Source: an uncultured Verrucomicrobiota bacterium (GTDB lineage Bacteria; Verrucomicrobiota; Kiritimatiellia; RFP12; UBA1067). Taken from it: a stretch of 5,613 bases of DNA. Shown here piece by piece: positions 1 to 5,613 of the stretch (positions within the stretch are counted from its first letter, which is position 1; every line of letters begins with the position of its first letter). A model generated the notes under the pieces. It was not told the DNA's origin and did no database searches. It saw nothing but the letters and a program-made list of their open reading frames with translations. The position numbers and the translations under genes were made by a program. The stretch is taken from assembly GCA_947305825.1 (NCBI GenBank), contig CAMZET010000104.1, positions 1 to 5,613 of the forward strand, written 5' to 3'.

Positions 1-653
1 TTGGCGCACTTCTCGAGACCCAGGGGATGGTACGGGCATATCTCAAGCTTCTCCATGTTGCGCAGGCCGCGGGTGAAATCGCGAAGCGCGGCGAGGTCGG
101 CGTCCGAATCGTTCAGCCCCGGCACGAGAGGGCACCTGATCCAGAACTTCGCGCCGGCGGAATCTAAAAATTCGAGATTCTCGATTATCTGCCCGTTCGG
201 CACTCCCGTGAATTCGAGATGCCGCGCCGCATCCATGCACTTGAGATCGTAGAGAAACAAATCGACGTACGGAAGAAGCGCCTCGAAACACTCGCGCGGA
301 GCGAAGCCGCATGTATCGACGGCGACGTGTATTCCCTCCGCCTTCGCCGCCCCGCAGAGCGCCATCAGAAAGTCGAACTGCATCGTCGGCTCGCCGCCCG
401 TGAAAGTGGCGCCGCCGCCGGAAGCGGAGTAGAAAACCTTGTCGCGGCGGACTTCGCCCATCACTTCCTCGACAGACATTTCGCGTCCGCACACCTCGTC
501 CGTGGCGACCGCCCGCTGGATGGCAGGCGACTGAGACTCTGGATTGTGGCACCAGACGCACTTGAGGGGGCAGCCCTTCATGAACACGCTCGTGCGAAGC
601 CCCGGCCCGTCCTTCACGCATCCGCGCTTTATGTCGAAGACCACCCCATTCAT
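1..653 (-). CDS. Glycyl radical enzyme activating enzyme (radical SAM), 5' part, cut by left window edge
   Basis: This protein would use S-adenosylmethionine and a [4Fe-4S] cluster to abstract a hydrogen from the radical glycine of the partner GRE encoded two genes upstream. I translated 217 codons from the ATG at 653. The order is a DGPGLR segment (residues 15-20), the radical SAM motif CPLKCVWC with Cys28, Cys32 and Cys35, then HNPE, GREMSVEEV (56-64), GGGATFTGGEP (79-89; GGE binds the SAM amino group in this family), DTCGF (113-117), YDLK (135-138), WIRCPLVPG (171-179) and PYH (207-209). All match GRE activases of the PFL-AE type. The bacterial-ferredoxin insert found in many non-PFL activases is absent: only about 17 residues separate HNPE from GREM. 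By comparison with PFL-AE, roughly 30-40 C-terminal residues lie beyond the edge. The ATG overlaps the symporter TGA, and AAGGTG lies 8 nt upstream, which fixes the start. The target is inferred from the operon. Confidence 0.93.
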   Translation of the reverse strand, partial: MNGVVFDIKRGCVKDGPGLRTSVFMKGCPLKCVWCHNPESQSPAIQRAVATDEVCGREMSVEEVMGEVRRDKVFYSASGGGATFTGGEPTMQFDFLMALCGAAKAEGIHVAVDTCGFAPRECFEALLPYVDLFLYDLKCMDAARHLEFTGVPNGQIIENLEFLDSAGAKFWIRCPLVPGLNDSDADLAALRDFTRGLRNMEKLEICPYHPLGLEKCA

Positions 654-2269
654 CGGAAAAGCACCTTGCCGACAGCCCATATCATCGTGAATATCACCAT
701 TGCGGAAAGAGTCGTGAGGAGGAGCCCTTTGCCGACATCGCGTCCTTCCGCCCTGACGGTTGATTTGAACTTTTCCGCGACGGCCGAGTCCGTCGGCTTC
801 GTCAGGAGAGTGACGGCGAGCCAGCTCGCGGTGGTTATGCCAATCGTGATCATCATCTTCTTCCACGGCGGCATCTCGGGGAAGCCAAACTGCATTACGA
901 GAGCGACGGCGAACGACACGCCCATCCCCGTTATCTCAGTCCAGGCGTTTATCCTCATCCAGAACCAGCGCAAGAGGAAGATCGATCCCGACCCGGCGCC
1001 GATGAGCAGCATGAGGTCGAAGGCCGCCTTCGCGCTCTTGAGATGAGGCGCGATCCAGCATCCGAGAAGCAGCAGGAGCAGCATCGACGCGCGGCCCACC
1101 CAGATAAGCTCGCGGTCGCTTGCGTCCGGACGCGCGAAACGCTTCCAGAGGTCGTTGACGATGTAGGCGCTGCCGAGATTGAGATGTGCCGCGACGGTCG
1201 AGAAGAGCGCGCCCATCATCGACGCGGCGACGACGCCGAGCCACAGGTGCGGAACCTTGGTAAGCATCGCGGGATACGCCATGTCGCCCTGGACGAGCGA
1301 GGGATCCACATTCGGGAATGCGGCTTTTATCGAGGCGAGATCGGGATAGACGATAACGGAGCAGAGGCCGACGATATACCACGGCCACGGACGTATCACC
1401 CAGTTGAGCACGTTGAAGAAGAGCGTCCCGGCGAGCGCATGGTTGCCGGACTTCGCCGTCAGCATGCGCTGGACGATATACCCGCCGCCGCCCGGCTCGG
1501 AACCAGCCTTCCACACGTTCCACCACTGCACCGCGAGCGGAATGACGAACATCGTGAAGAGCGTGTCGCGCGAACCGAAGTCGGGAAATATCGATAGCCG
1601 CTTTGCGGTTTCCGGATTCGCCGCGATTCCGGCAAGCCCGCCTACTTCGGGAAGTGCGAGGCCGTACACCATCGCCGCGACTGCGCCTGCCATCACGACG
1701 AGAAAGAGGAAGAAGTCCGTCCAGATGACGCCGCGTATTCCGCCGAAGAACGTATAGACGATCGAGGCGACGACCGTGACGAGGAGTATCGTATTCGCAT
1801 CAATGCCGAAGAGGACGACGCCGATCTTGATTGCGGCGAGTATGACATTGCCGAGGACGAGCACGTTGAATACGACGCCGAGGTAGATCGTGCGCACGGC
1901 GCGGAGGAACGCCGCCGGCTTCCCGGAATACCTGAGCTCGTAGAACTCTATGTCGGTCGACACCCCGGAACGCACCCACAGCTTCGCATACACGAAAACG
2001 GTGAGAAGCCCCGTCAGAATGAACGCCCACATTATCCAGTTGCCGCTCATGCCGTCGCGACGGATCACCTCGGCGAAGAAATTCGCGGAGTCTGTCGCCG
2101 TCGTCGCGGCCACCATCGAGAAGCCGATCAGCCACCAAGGCATGGAGTGCCCGGAGTTGAAGAAGTCCCCCGCCGTCCCGCGGCTTTTGAGCGACGCGAG
2201 GGCCGGAATGAGCGCAAGCACGACGAAGAACGCGATTATGACAGCCCAGTCGAGTCCGTTCAAAAGCAC
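650..2269 (-). CDS. Sodium:solute symporter (SSS family) embedded in a GRE operon
   Basis: This is a 539-residue inner-membrane transporter expected to couple solute uptake to a sodium gradient. I count about 12-13 hydrophobic segments, starting at residues 7-25 and 44-65 and ending at 514-535. Family hallmarks are SMPWWLIGFSMVAATTATD (42-60), DIEFYELRYSGKPAAFLR (106-123), GGIRGVIWTD (176-185), the glycine-rich GGGGYIVQR (260-268) and GALFSTVAAHLN (353-364). In the last of these, Ser357-Thr358 match the paired hydroxyl residues of the Na2 sodium site of the LeuT-fold SSS family. Length is normal for the family. The start is GTG: one base separates it from the upstream GRE stop, and GGAGG sits 9 nt before it. 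The gene overlaps the downstream activase start (ATGA). The substrate cannot be read from the sequence. The operon suggests it is the GRE substrate or its precursor, but this SSS subgroup also serves sugars and sugar acids in PVC bacteria. Confidence 0.93.
   Translation of the reverse strand: MLLNGLDWAVIIAFFVVLALIPALASLKSRGTAGDFFNSGHSMPWWLIGFSMVAATTATDSANFFAEVIRRDGMSGNWIMWAFILTGLLTVFVYAKLWVRSGVSTDIEFYELRYSGKPAAFLRAVRTIYLGVVFNVLVLGNVILAAIKIGVVLFGIDANTILLVTVVASIVYTFFGGIRGVIWTDFFLFLVVMAGAVAAMVYGLALPEVGGLAGIAANPETAKRLSIFPDFGSRDTLFTMFVIPLAVQWWNVWKAGSEPGGGGYIVQRMLTAKSGNHALAGTLFFNVLNWVIRPWPWYIVGLCSVIVYPDLASIKAAFPNVDPSLVQGDMAYPAMLTKVPHLWLGVVAASMMGALFSTVAAHLNLGSAYIVNDLWKRFARPDASDRELIWVGRASMLLLLLLGCWIAPHLKSAKAAFDLMLLIGAGSGSIFLLRWFWMRINAWTEITGMGVSFAVALVMQFGFPEMPPWKKMMITIGITTASWLAVTLLTKPTDSAVAEKFKSTVRAEGRDVGKGLLLTTLSAMVIFTMIWAVGKVLFR
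662..667 (-). promoter_or_regulatory. Ribosome binding site (AAGGTG) for the activase
   Basis: AAGGTG sits 8 nt before the ATG at 653, inside the symporter's final codons. It pairs imperfectly with an anti-Shine-Dalgarno sequence. Together with the ATGA stop/start overlap, it suggests the activase is translated by coupling to the symporter, probably at a lower level than the GRE. Confidence 0.6.
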
Positions 2270-2270
2270 T

Positions 2271-4430
2271 TTACACCGCCTCCCTTATGAGTCGCTTCAC
2301 CACAAGCTGCCTGAAAGCGGGCGAGAGCGAATTGAAATATGCGGTAAAGCCAGTGACGCGCACGACGAGGTCGGGATATTTAGACGGATCCCTATCCGCC
2401 TCGAGTATCTTCTCCGCATCGACCACGTTGATGTTGATGAGCGTGCCGCCGAGCGCGAAGTGCCCGTCCATGAGCGCCATGAGCTTCTCGACGGCTCTCT
2501 CGTCGTCGGCGAGGCCTAAATCGACTTCCAGCTGCCAAGGCGCGGTGTTGCCGTATCCCGGCTGCACAGAGGCAATTGCCGCCGCCATCGCAGTGAGCGC
2601 GCCGTCCTTGCGGAAACCGGGGAGCGGGTTTGCGCCATGCGAGATCGGCTCTCCCGCCCTGCGCCCGTTCGGCGTGGCGCCGACGGCGCGTCCGAAGCGC
2701 AAAGTGTCCGCCCATGTGAACCATCCGGGGATGAGCTTGAAGCCGTGGGGCGTGGTGTGGCCCGCGATCTCGCCGTTCAGGATCTCCGTGAGTTTCACGG
2801 CCCAGGCGTCCGCGCGCGTGCCGCCCGCGCCGTAGCGCCCGGCGGCGTCCATCAGTTTGCGCACGCGTTCGCCGTCATCGCCCGCGAAGTTCGAGGCGAC
2901 CGCCGCCTTCACTTCGGCGAACGAAAGCGCTTTCTCGTCCACGACGCGCTGCTCGATCGCGCCGAACGAGTCGGCGACGACCGCAAGACCCGCGCCGTCT
3001 ATGGCCATGTTGTAGTATGTCGCTCCGCCGTGGCTGACGTCCAAGCCCTTCTCTATCGGCCCGTGCGAGAGAAGATTGAGCATCAGCTCCGGCTCGTTGA
3101 GATACTGGTGGTCGAGGTGGAAGTCGATGCCCTCCGCCGTCACCTTCACGGCGGCGGCGAAATGTTTGCGATAGTTCGCCTCCAGCTCCTCCCACGACGC
3201 GGATTCGGCAAACGCCACCTCGAACACCTTGGCGATGTTGATCTTGACGACGTCGTTCAGAGTGTATTCGAGGCCCGGCAGGCTCATCCAGTTGCAGCCC
3301 ACCGCGATGCGCCGACGGGCAAGTTCGGCGGAATAGCCATTTTTCATGAACCCTTCGACGAGCGCCTTGTCGCCTGAGAAGCGCGGATAGCCAAGACGGT
3401 TGGCGAGGAGAATCTCCACACCACGACGGTAGAGCGCGCGGTCCATGCCGTCCCAGACGCGAATCGTGAGGTTGCACGAACTCTTGAGCTTGCTCGCCGC
3501 TTCGAGAATGATGTAGCTCATGCGCGAAGTCTGGTCGGTTCCGTCGGCCGCAGGCCCCCCGATCTGGTAATAGTGCGGATCGTTGAGAAGCAGGCAGAAG
3601 CAATAGAACTCCGCGTCTTCGTCCGTTATGAGCCCGGCGGCGATGTCGCGCTCGTAGTAGGGACGCAGCAGCTCGTCGAGCTGTCCGCCCGCGCCGTCGC
3701 GGTTGTATGTCCGCGAAGCCATGTTGAACACGGCGATCCACTGCACCGCCTCGCGGAGGGTTTCGGGCGGACGGTCAACGAGCTTCAGGCAGATACGCGC
3801 CATCTCTTCAAGATTCGCGCGGCGCTCGGGATCCTCTTCGGTCATCGTGCGGTCGGCCGCGGCCGCGCCCAGCCGGCGCATCCAGGCCTGAACGCCGAGA
3901 ATCGCCTGCTCTTCGGCATCCATCAGCTCGACGGAATAGGCGGCGTCTTCGCCGCCGGCGGAAAACTTCAGCCGCGCAGCACGTACTTTCTCCAGCAGCC
4001 CGCCCCAGCCGAGATCGAGACCGATCTGGTAGTCGGGCGCGAAGTGGGCGTCCTTGCCGATGCCGGTGGTGATGTCGTACTTCTTCTGCTCGGGCTCCAG
4101 ATGCGAGTAGTCGAACGCGAAGTTCGAACGCGACAGCTGATAGCCGAGGCGCATGCGCGAAAGCATGAACATCCAGCGTCCGGCGATGGCATCGTCGGGG
4201 TCGATGTAGCATGGATGGTTCTCCATCAGCCAGCGGAAGTTCGCGGCCCACGCACGCGGACCCGACCACTGTCCTGTCGCGTCGCGCACCGGGAGTTCGA
4301 CCTTGAAGGACGCGGGCGGCAGGACGAGGCCGTAGTCGTCCTCGTCGCGCGCGCCGAGCCGGTCCTGCTTCACGCGCGTCTGCTCGATCTTGCGCGCGGT
4401 CAGCCGCTCCATTCGCAGCGCGTATCGCAT
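2271..4430 (-). CDS. Glycyl radical enzyme of the pyruvate formate-lyase/diol dehydratase superfamily, atypical active site
   Basis: This is an oxygen-sensitive cytosolic radical enzyme. I chose the ATG at 4430 (719 residues) because AGGA lies 8 nt upstream. The longer frame from 4484 starts inside a hairpin and has no ribosome site. Numbered from 4430, HFAPDYQIGLDLGWGG (129-144), GGPAADGTDQTSRMSY (291-306), DSFGAIEQRVVDE (487-499), GATPNGRRAGEP (584-595) and GGTLININVVDAE (661-673) mark the PFL-like ten-stranded barrel. The thiyl residue is Cys379 in GCNWMSLPG. The radical residue is Gly694 in RVTGFTAYF (691-699), 26 residues from the C-terminus, with Phe in place of the usual Tyr after Gly. 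The Glu found two residues after Cys in glycerol dehydratase, choline lyase, isethionate lyase and HypD is Trp381 here. The adjacent-Cys pair of true PFL is also absent. The protein is shorter than most diol-dehydratase-type GREs (about 780-850) and has no N-terminal microcompartment-targeting extension. It is certainly a GRE; the reaction is unknown. Confidence 0.95.
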   Translation of the reverse strand: MRYALRMERLTARKIEQTRVKQDRLGARDEDDYGLVLPPASFKVELPVRDATGQWSGPRAWAANFRWLMENHPCYIDPDDAIAGRWMFMLSRMRLGYQLSRSNFAFDYSHLEPEQKKYDITTGIGKDAHFAPDYQIGLDLGWGGLLEKVRAARLKFSAGGEDAAYSVELMDAEEQAILGVQAWMRRLGAAAADRTMTEEDPERRANLEEMARICLKLVDRPPETLREAVQWIAVFNMASRTYNRDGAGGQLDELLRPYYERDIAAGLITDEDAEFYCFCLLLNDPHYYQIGGPAADGTDQTSRMSYIILEAASKLKSSCNLTIRVWDGMDRALYRRGVEILLANRLGYPRFSGDKALVEGFMKNGYSAELARRRIAVGCNWMSLPGLEYTLNDVVKINIAKVFEVAFAESASWEELEANYRKHFAAAVKVTAEGIDFHLDHQYLNEPELMLNLLSHGPIEKGLDVSHGGATYYNMAIDGAGLAVVADSFGAIEQRVVDEKALSFAEVKAAVASNFAGDDGERVRKLMDAAGRYGAGGTRADAWAVKLTEILNGEIAGHTTPHGFKLIPGWFTWADTLRFGRAVGATPNGRRAGEPISHGANPLPGFRKDGALTAMAAAIASVQPGYGNTAPWQLEVDLGLADDERAVEKLMALMDGHFALGGTLININVVDAEKILEADRDPSKYPDLVVRVTGFTAYFNSLSPAFRQLVVKRLIREAV
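2279..2283 (-). promoter_or_regulatory. Ribosome binding site (GGAGG) for the symporter GTG start
   Basis: GGAGG lies within the last codons of the GRE gene, 9 nt before the symporter GTG at 2269. It is the strongest Shine-Dalgarno match of the three operon genes and supports the GTG over the TTG at 2263, which would be 15 nt away. With a 1-nt gap between the genes, translational coupling or reinitiation is likely. Confidence 0.75.
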
Positions 4431-4438
4431 ATCTTCGT

Positions 4439-4442
4439 TCCT
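4439..4442 (-). promoter_or_regulatory. Ribosome binding site (AGGA) deciding the GRE start
   Basis: The minus strand reads GCAGGAACGAAGATATG, with AGGA 8 nt before the ATG at 4430. The two upstream in-frame ATGs (4484 and 4451) have no comparable site at this distance, so the start at 4430 is preferred. That makes the true spacer to the beta-helix stop 67 nt. Confidence 0.65.
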
Positions 4443-4470
4443 GCTTTGCATATGCCGGACTTTGCCGATT

Positions 4471-4490
4471 CCCGCCAATGGCATGGCGGG
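4471..4490 (-). other. Perfect 7-bp inverted repeat (hairpin) between the beta-helix gene and the GRE gene
   Basis: CCCGCCA (4471-4477) and TGGCGGG (4484-4490) are exact reverse complements around a 6-nt loop. The hairpin begins 7 nt after the beta-helix TAG and ends 40 nt before the preferred GRE ATG. On the transcribed minus strand the sequence after the stem is AATCGGCAAAG, with no T tract, so it is not a standard intrinsic terminator. It could be a Rho-associated or mRNA-processing structure, an operator dyad, or chance in a GC-rich spacer. Confidence 0.5.
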
Positions 4491-4497
4491 CGCGCCG

Positions 4498-5613
4498 CTA
4501 TCGGATGATCAGCATGAATCCGTTGGTGCCGACGAAAGCGCCGATCGACGCGCCGCCGGCATCCGAAGCCCCGGGTGCGTAGGCGAAGCGAAGAGCCGTC
4601 GTTCCGGCCGCGACGCGGAATCGCAGCTCCGTCTCGCCATCCGCCGCAGTCAGCGTGCGCCACGGCGTCTCCATATCGTCGATGTAAATCGACAGCGTCC
4701 CCGAGCCGGTCACCTCCGCGGAGAAGGCAAAGCCGCTCTCGCGATTGACGGAAATGCCCGCGTCGATCGCACCGGCCGGGATGCGAATCTTGCCGTCGGC
4801 AAGCGCGATCTCCTCGCCGGCGGACGCGACAGCAGTGACGCGACGGTGCAACGCCTTGGCGAGCGCGGGCCGGAGGTCGTATTCAAACGCGCCGATATCC
4901 AGCGCACCGCCGTAGATGCGCTGTCCTCCCGCGAGGTCGGTCGAGACGTCGCCGGAGAGTTTTGCAAGAAGCGCGCGGTCGCCGGCATCGACGAGCGCGG
5001 AGCCGTCGATTGGCGCGTAGGCTTCGTCAAGCATTGCGAGCGCATCTTCCACCGTGGAGACCGTTCTAACGTTCGCGCACGTGGCGGAGTTGATCGTGGC
5101 GTTGCCGCCGCCAACCACCCAAAGGCAGTTCGTCATATTCTCGAGAACGGGATGCAAATCGCCGCCCTCGATGTTGGCCGTGGCGATGACCGAGTTTTCG
5201 TAGGTCGCGCCATATTCGAAGAGGCTGTTCCCGAGTTCGACATTCTGGCCGGAAGCCTTGCCCTGCTTGTTCACGTATGTGCAAGAGCGCATGCCGCCGC
5301 AGAAGCGCACGCCGGTGTCGTCGTCCGATTCGTTCACGAGCAGGCAGTGTTCGAAACGCGAGTACATCGAAATCGCCGCGCCGGAGGAAACGTTGCCTCC
5401 GTAGAGACGGCAGCGGCGCAGAATGCCGCCTGCGACATCGCCGGCCGTGCGGGCGAAACCATTCGTGAACACGCAGTTTTCAAAAACCGCCGATCCCGTT
5501 TCCCCGTGGCGGCAAGACGGAGCGAGCGCGAGACCGCCCATGTTTTCGTCGCGCATGTCGCCGGTGGTGTTGAACGTGCCGCCGTTGCGCAGGGTGAAGC
5601 CGGAAACGGTCGA
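4498..5613 (-). CDS. Right-handed parallel beta-helix / choice-of-anchor-Q-like exported protein, C-terminal part
   Basis: The frame is open from the right window edge (first full codon at 5613), so the N-terminus and any signal peptide lie outside; 371 residues are visible. The start of the visible part, STVSGFTLRNGG, is the typical coil phrase of repetitive beta-helix surface proteins. Loose coil repeats follow, each with a Cys or Asn ladder position: FENCVF (Cys47), LRRCRLYGG (Cys68), FEHCLLVNE (Cys90), MRSCTYVN (Cys111) and MTNCLWVV (Cys163). SALVDAGD (205-212) followed by DLAGGQRIYGGALDIGAFEYD (226-246, quoted as its two halves DLAGGQRIYGG and ALDIGAFEYD) matches the choice-of-anchor Q signature. 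Residues of about 270-360 (SGFAFSAEVTGSGTLSIYI, then ALRFAYAPG) resemble a jelly-roll or MAM-like module seen at the C-termini of large PVC surface proteins. It ends GFMLIIR, with no LPXTG or PEP-CTERM tag. It is probably extracellular or cell-surface. A role in polysaccharide binding or cleavage is possible, but no catalytic residues are visible. Confidence 0.85.
   Translation of the reverse strand, partial: STVSGFTLRNGGTFNTTGDMRDENMGGLALAPSCRHGETGSAVFENCVFTNGFARTAGDVAGGILRRCRLYGGNVSSGAAISMYSRFEHCLLVNESDDDTGVRFCGGMRSCTYVNKQGKASGQNVELGNSLFEYGATYENSVIATANIEGGDLHPVLENMTNCLWVVGGGNATINSATCANVRTVSTVEDALAMLDEAYAPIDGSALVDAGDRALLAKLSGDVSTDLAGGQRIYGGALDIGAFEYDLRPALAKALHRRVTAVASAGEEIALADGKIRIPAGAIDAGISVNRESGFAFSAEVTGSGTLSIYIDDMETPWRTLTAADGETELRFRVAAGTTALRFAYAPGASDAGGASIGAFVGTNGFMLIIR

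Noticed and set aside
43..621. Minus-strand 192-codon frame overlapping the activase
   Set aside because: It is an alternative frame. The frame starting at 653 carries the CxxxCxxC, GGE, YDLK and PYH motifs and is clearly the real one.
219..1046. Long plus-strand open frame antisense to the activase and symporter
   Set aside because: It covers two genes with clear family motifs on the minus strand. Its translation is rich in Arg, His and Ala with no recognisable domain, as expected for a shadow frame in high-GC DNA.
2271..4430. Naming the GRE as pyruvate formate-lyase (pflB), glycerol dehydratase or choline lyase (cutC)
   Set aside because: It lacks the Cys-Cys pair of PflB and the Cys-x-Glu loop of the eliminases, and no companion microcompartment genes are visible. 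A gene symbol would be unsupported.
4445..4483. Possible sigma-70-like promoter (TTGGCG, 18 bp, CATATG) on the minus strand before the GRE
   Set aside because: The -10 match is poor (about half of the consensus), and the -35 falls in the hairpin arm. Such weak matches are common by chance, and sigma preferences of this organism are unknown.
4471..4490. Intrinsic terminator after the beta-helix gene
   Set aside because: The stem is perfect, but no T-rich tract follows on either strand, so only an inverted repeat is claimed.
3573..4508. 311-codon plus-strand open frame antisense to the GRE
   Set aside because: It is the antisense of conserved GRE codons, with low-complexity composition, no domain and no supported ribosome site.

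Overview
This is a GC-rich window, and every supported gene lies on the minus strand, read from the right edge to the left. It contains the 3' part of a surface-type beta-helix gene (4498-5613), a glycyl radical enzyme (GRE, 2271-4430), a sodium:solute symporter (650-2269), and the 5' part of a radical SAM GRE-activating enzyme (1-653, cut by the left edge). The long plus-strand open frames are antisense shadows typical of high-GC DNA. I see no RNA gene, insertion sequence, CRISPR array or phage feature.

Organism: an obligate or facultative anaerobe is implied, because the glycyl radical is destroyed by oxygen. The mix of a beta-helix protein ending in a choice-of-anchor-Q-like segment and a C-terminal jelly-roll-like module, an SSS transporter of a type I associate with Planctomycetota/Verrucomicrobiota/Lentisphaerota catabolic clusters, and high GC points to the PVC superphylum. 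Kiritimatiellota or Lentisphaerota, perhaps from a gut or anoxic sediment, seem most likely. This is an inference from protein style, not a database result.

Logic of the locus: GRE, symporter and activase form a tight operon. The GRE stop and the symporter GTG are 1 nt apart, and the symporter TGA overlaps the activase ATG (ATGA). The natural reading is a self-contained anaerobic catabolic module. The symporter would import a small solute, the GRE would cleave or eliminate it by radical chemistry, and the activase would install the glycyl radical. The transporter sits between the GRE and its activase, although these two are usually adjacent.

The most interesting point is the GRE active site. 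The radical Gly loop is intact (RVTGFTAYF) and the thiyl Cys is present (GCNWMSLPG). However, the Glu two residues after Cys, which diol dehydratases, choline lyase and related eliminases use as a base, is Trp here. The enzyme therefore does not look like any characterised GRE class that I recognise, and its substrate cannot be named from sequence.

The beta-helix gene lies 67 nt upstream of the GRE start, and a perfect 7-bp hairpin occupies the gap. Whether it belongs to the same transcript is open.
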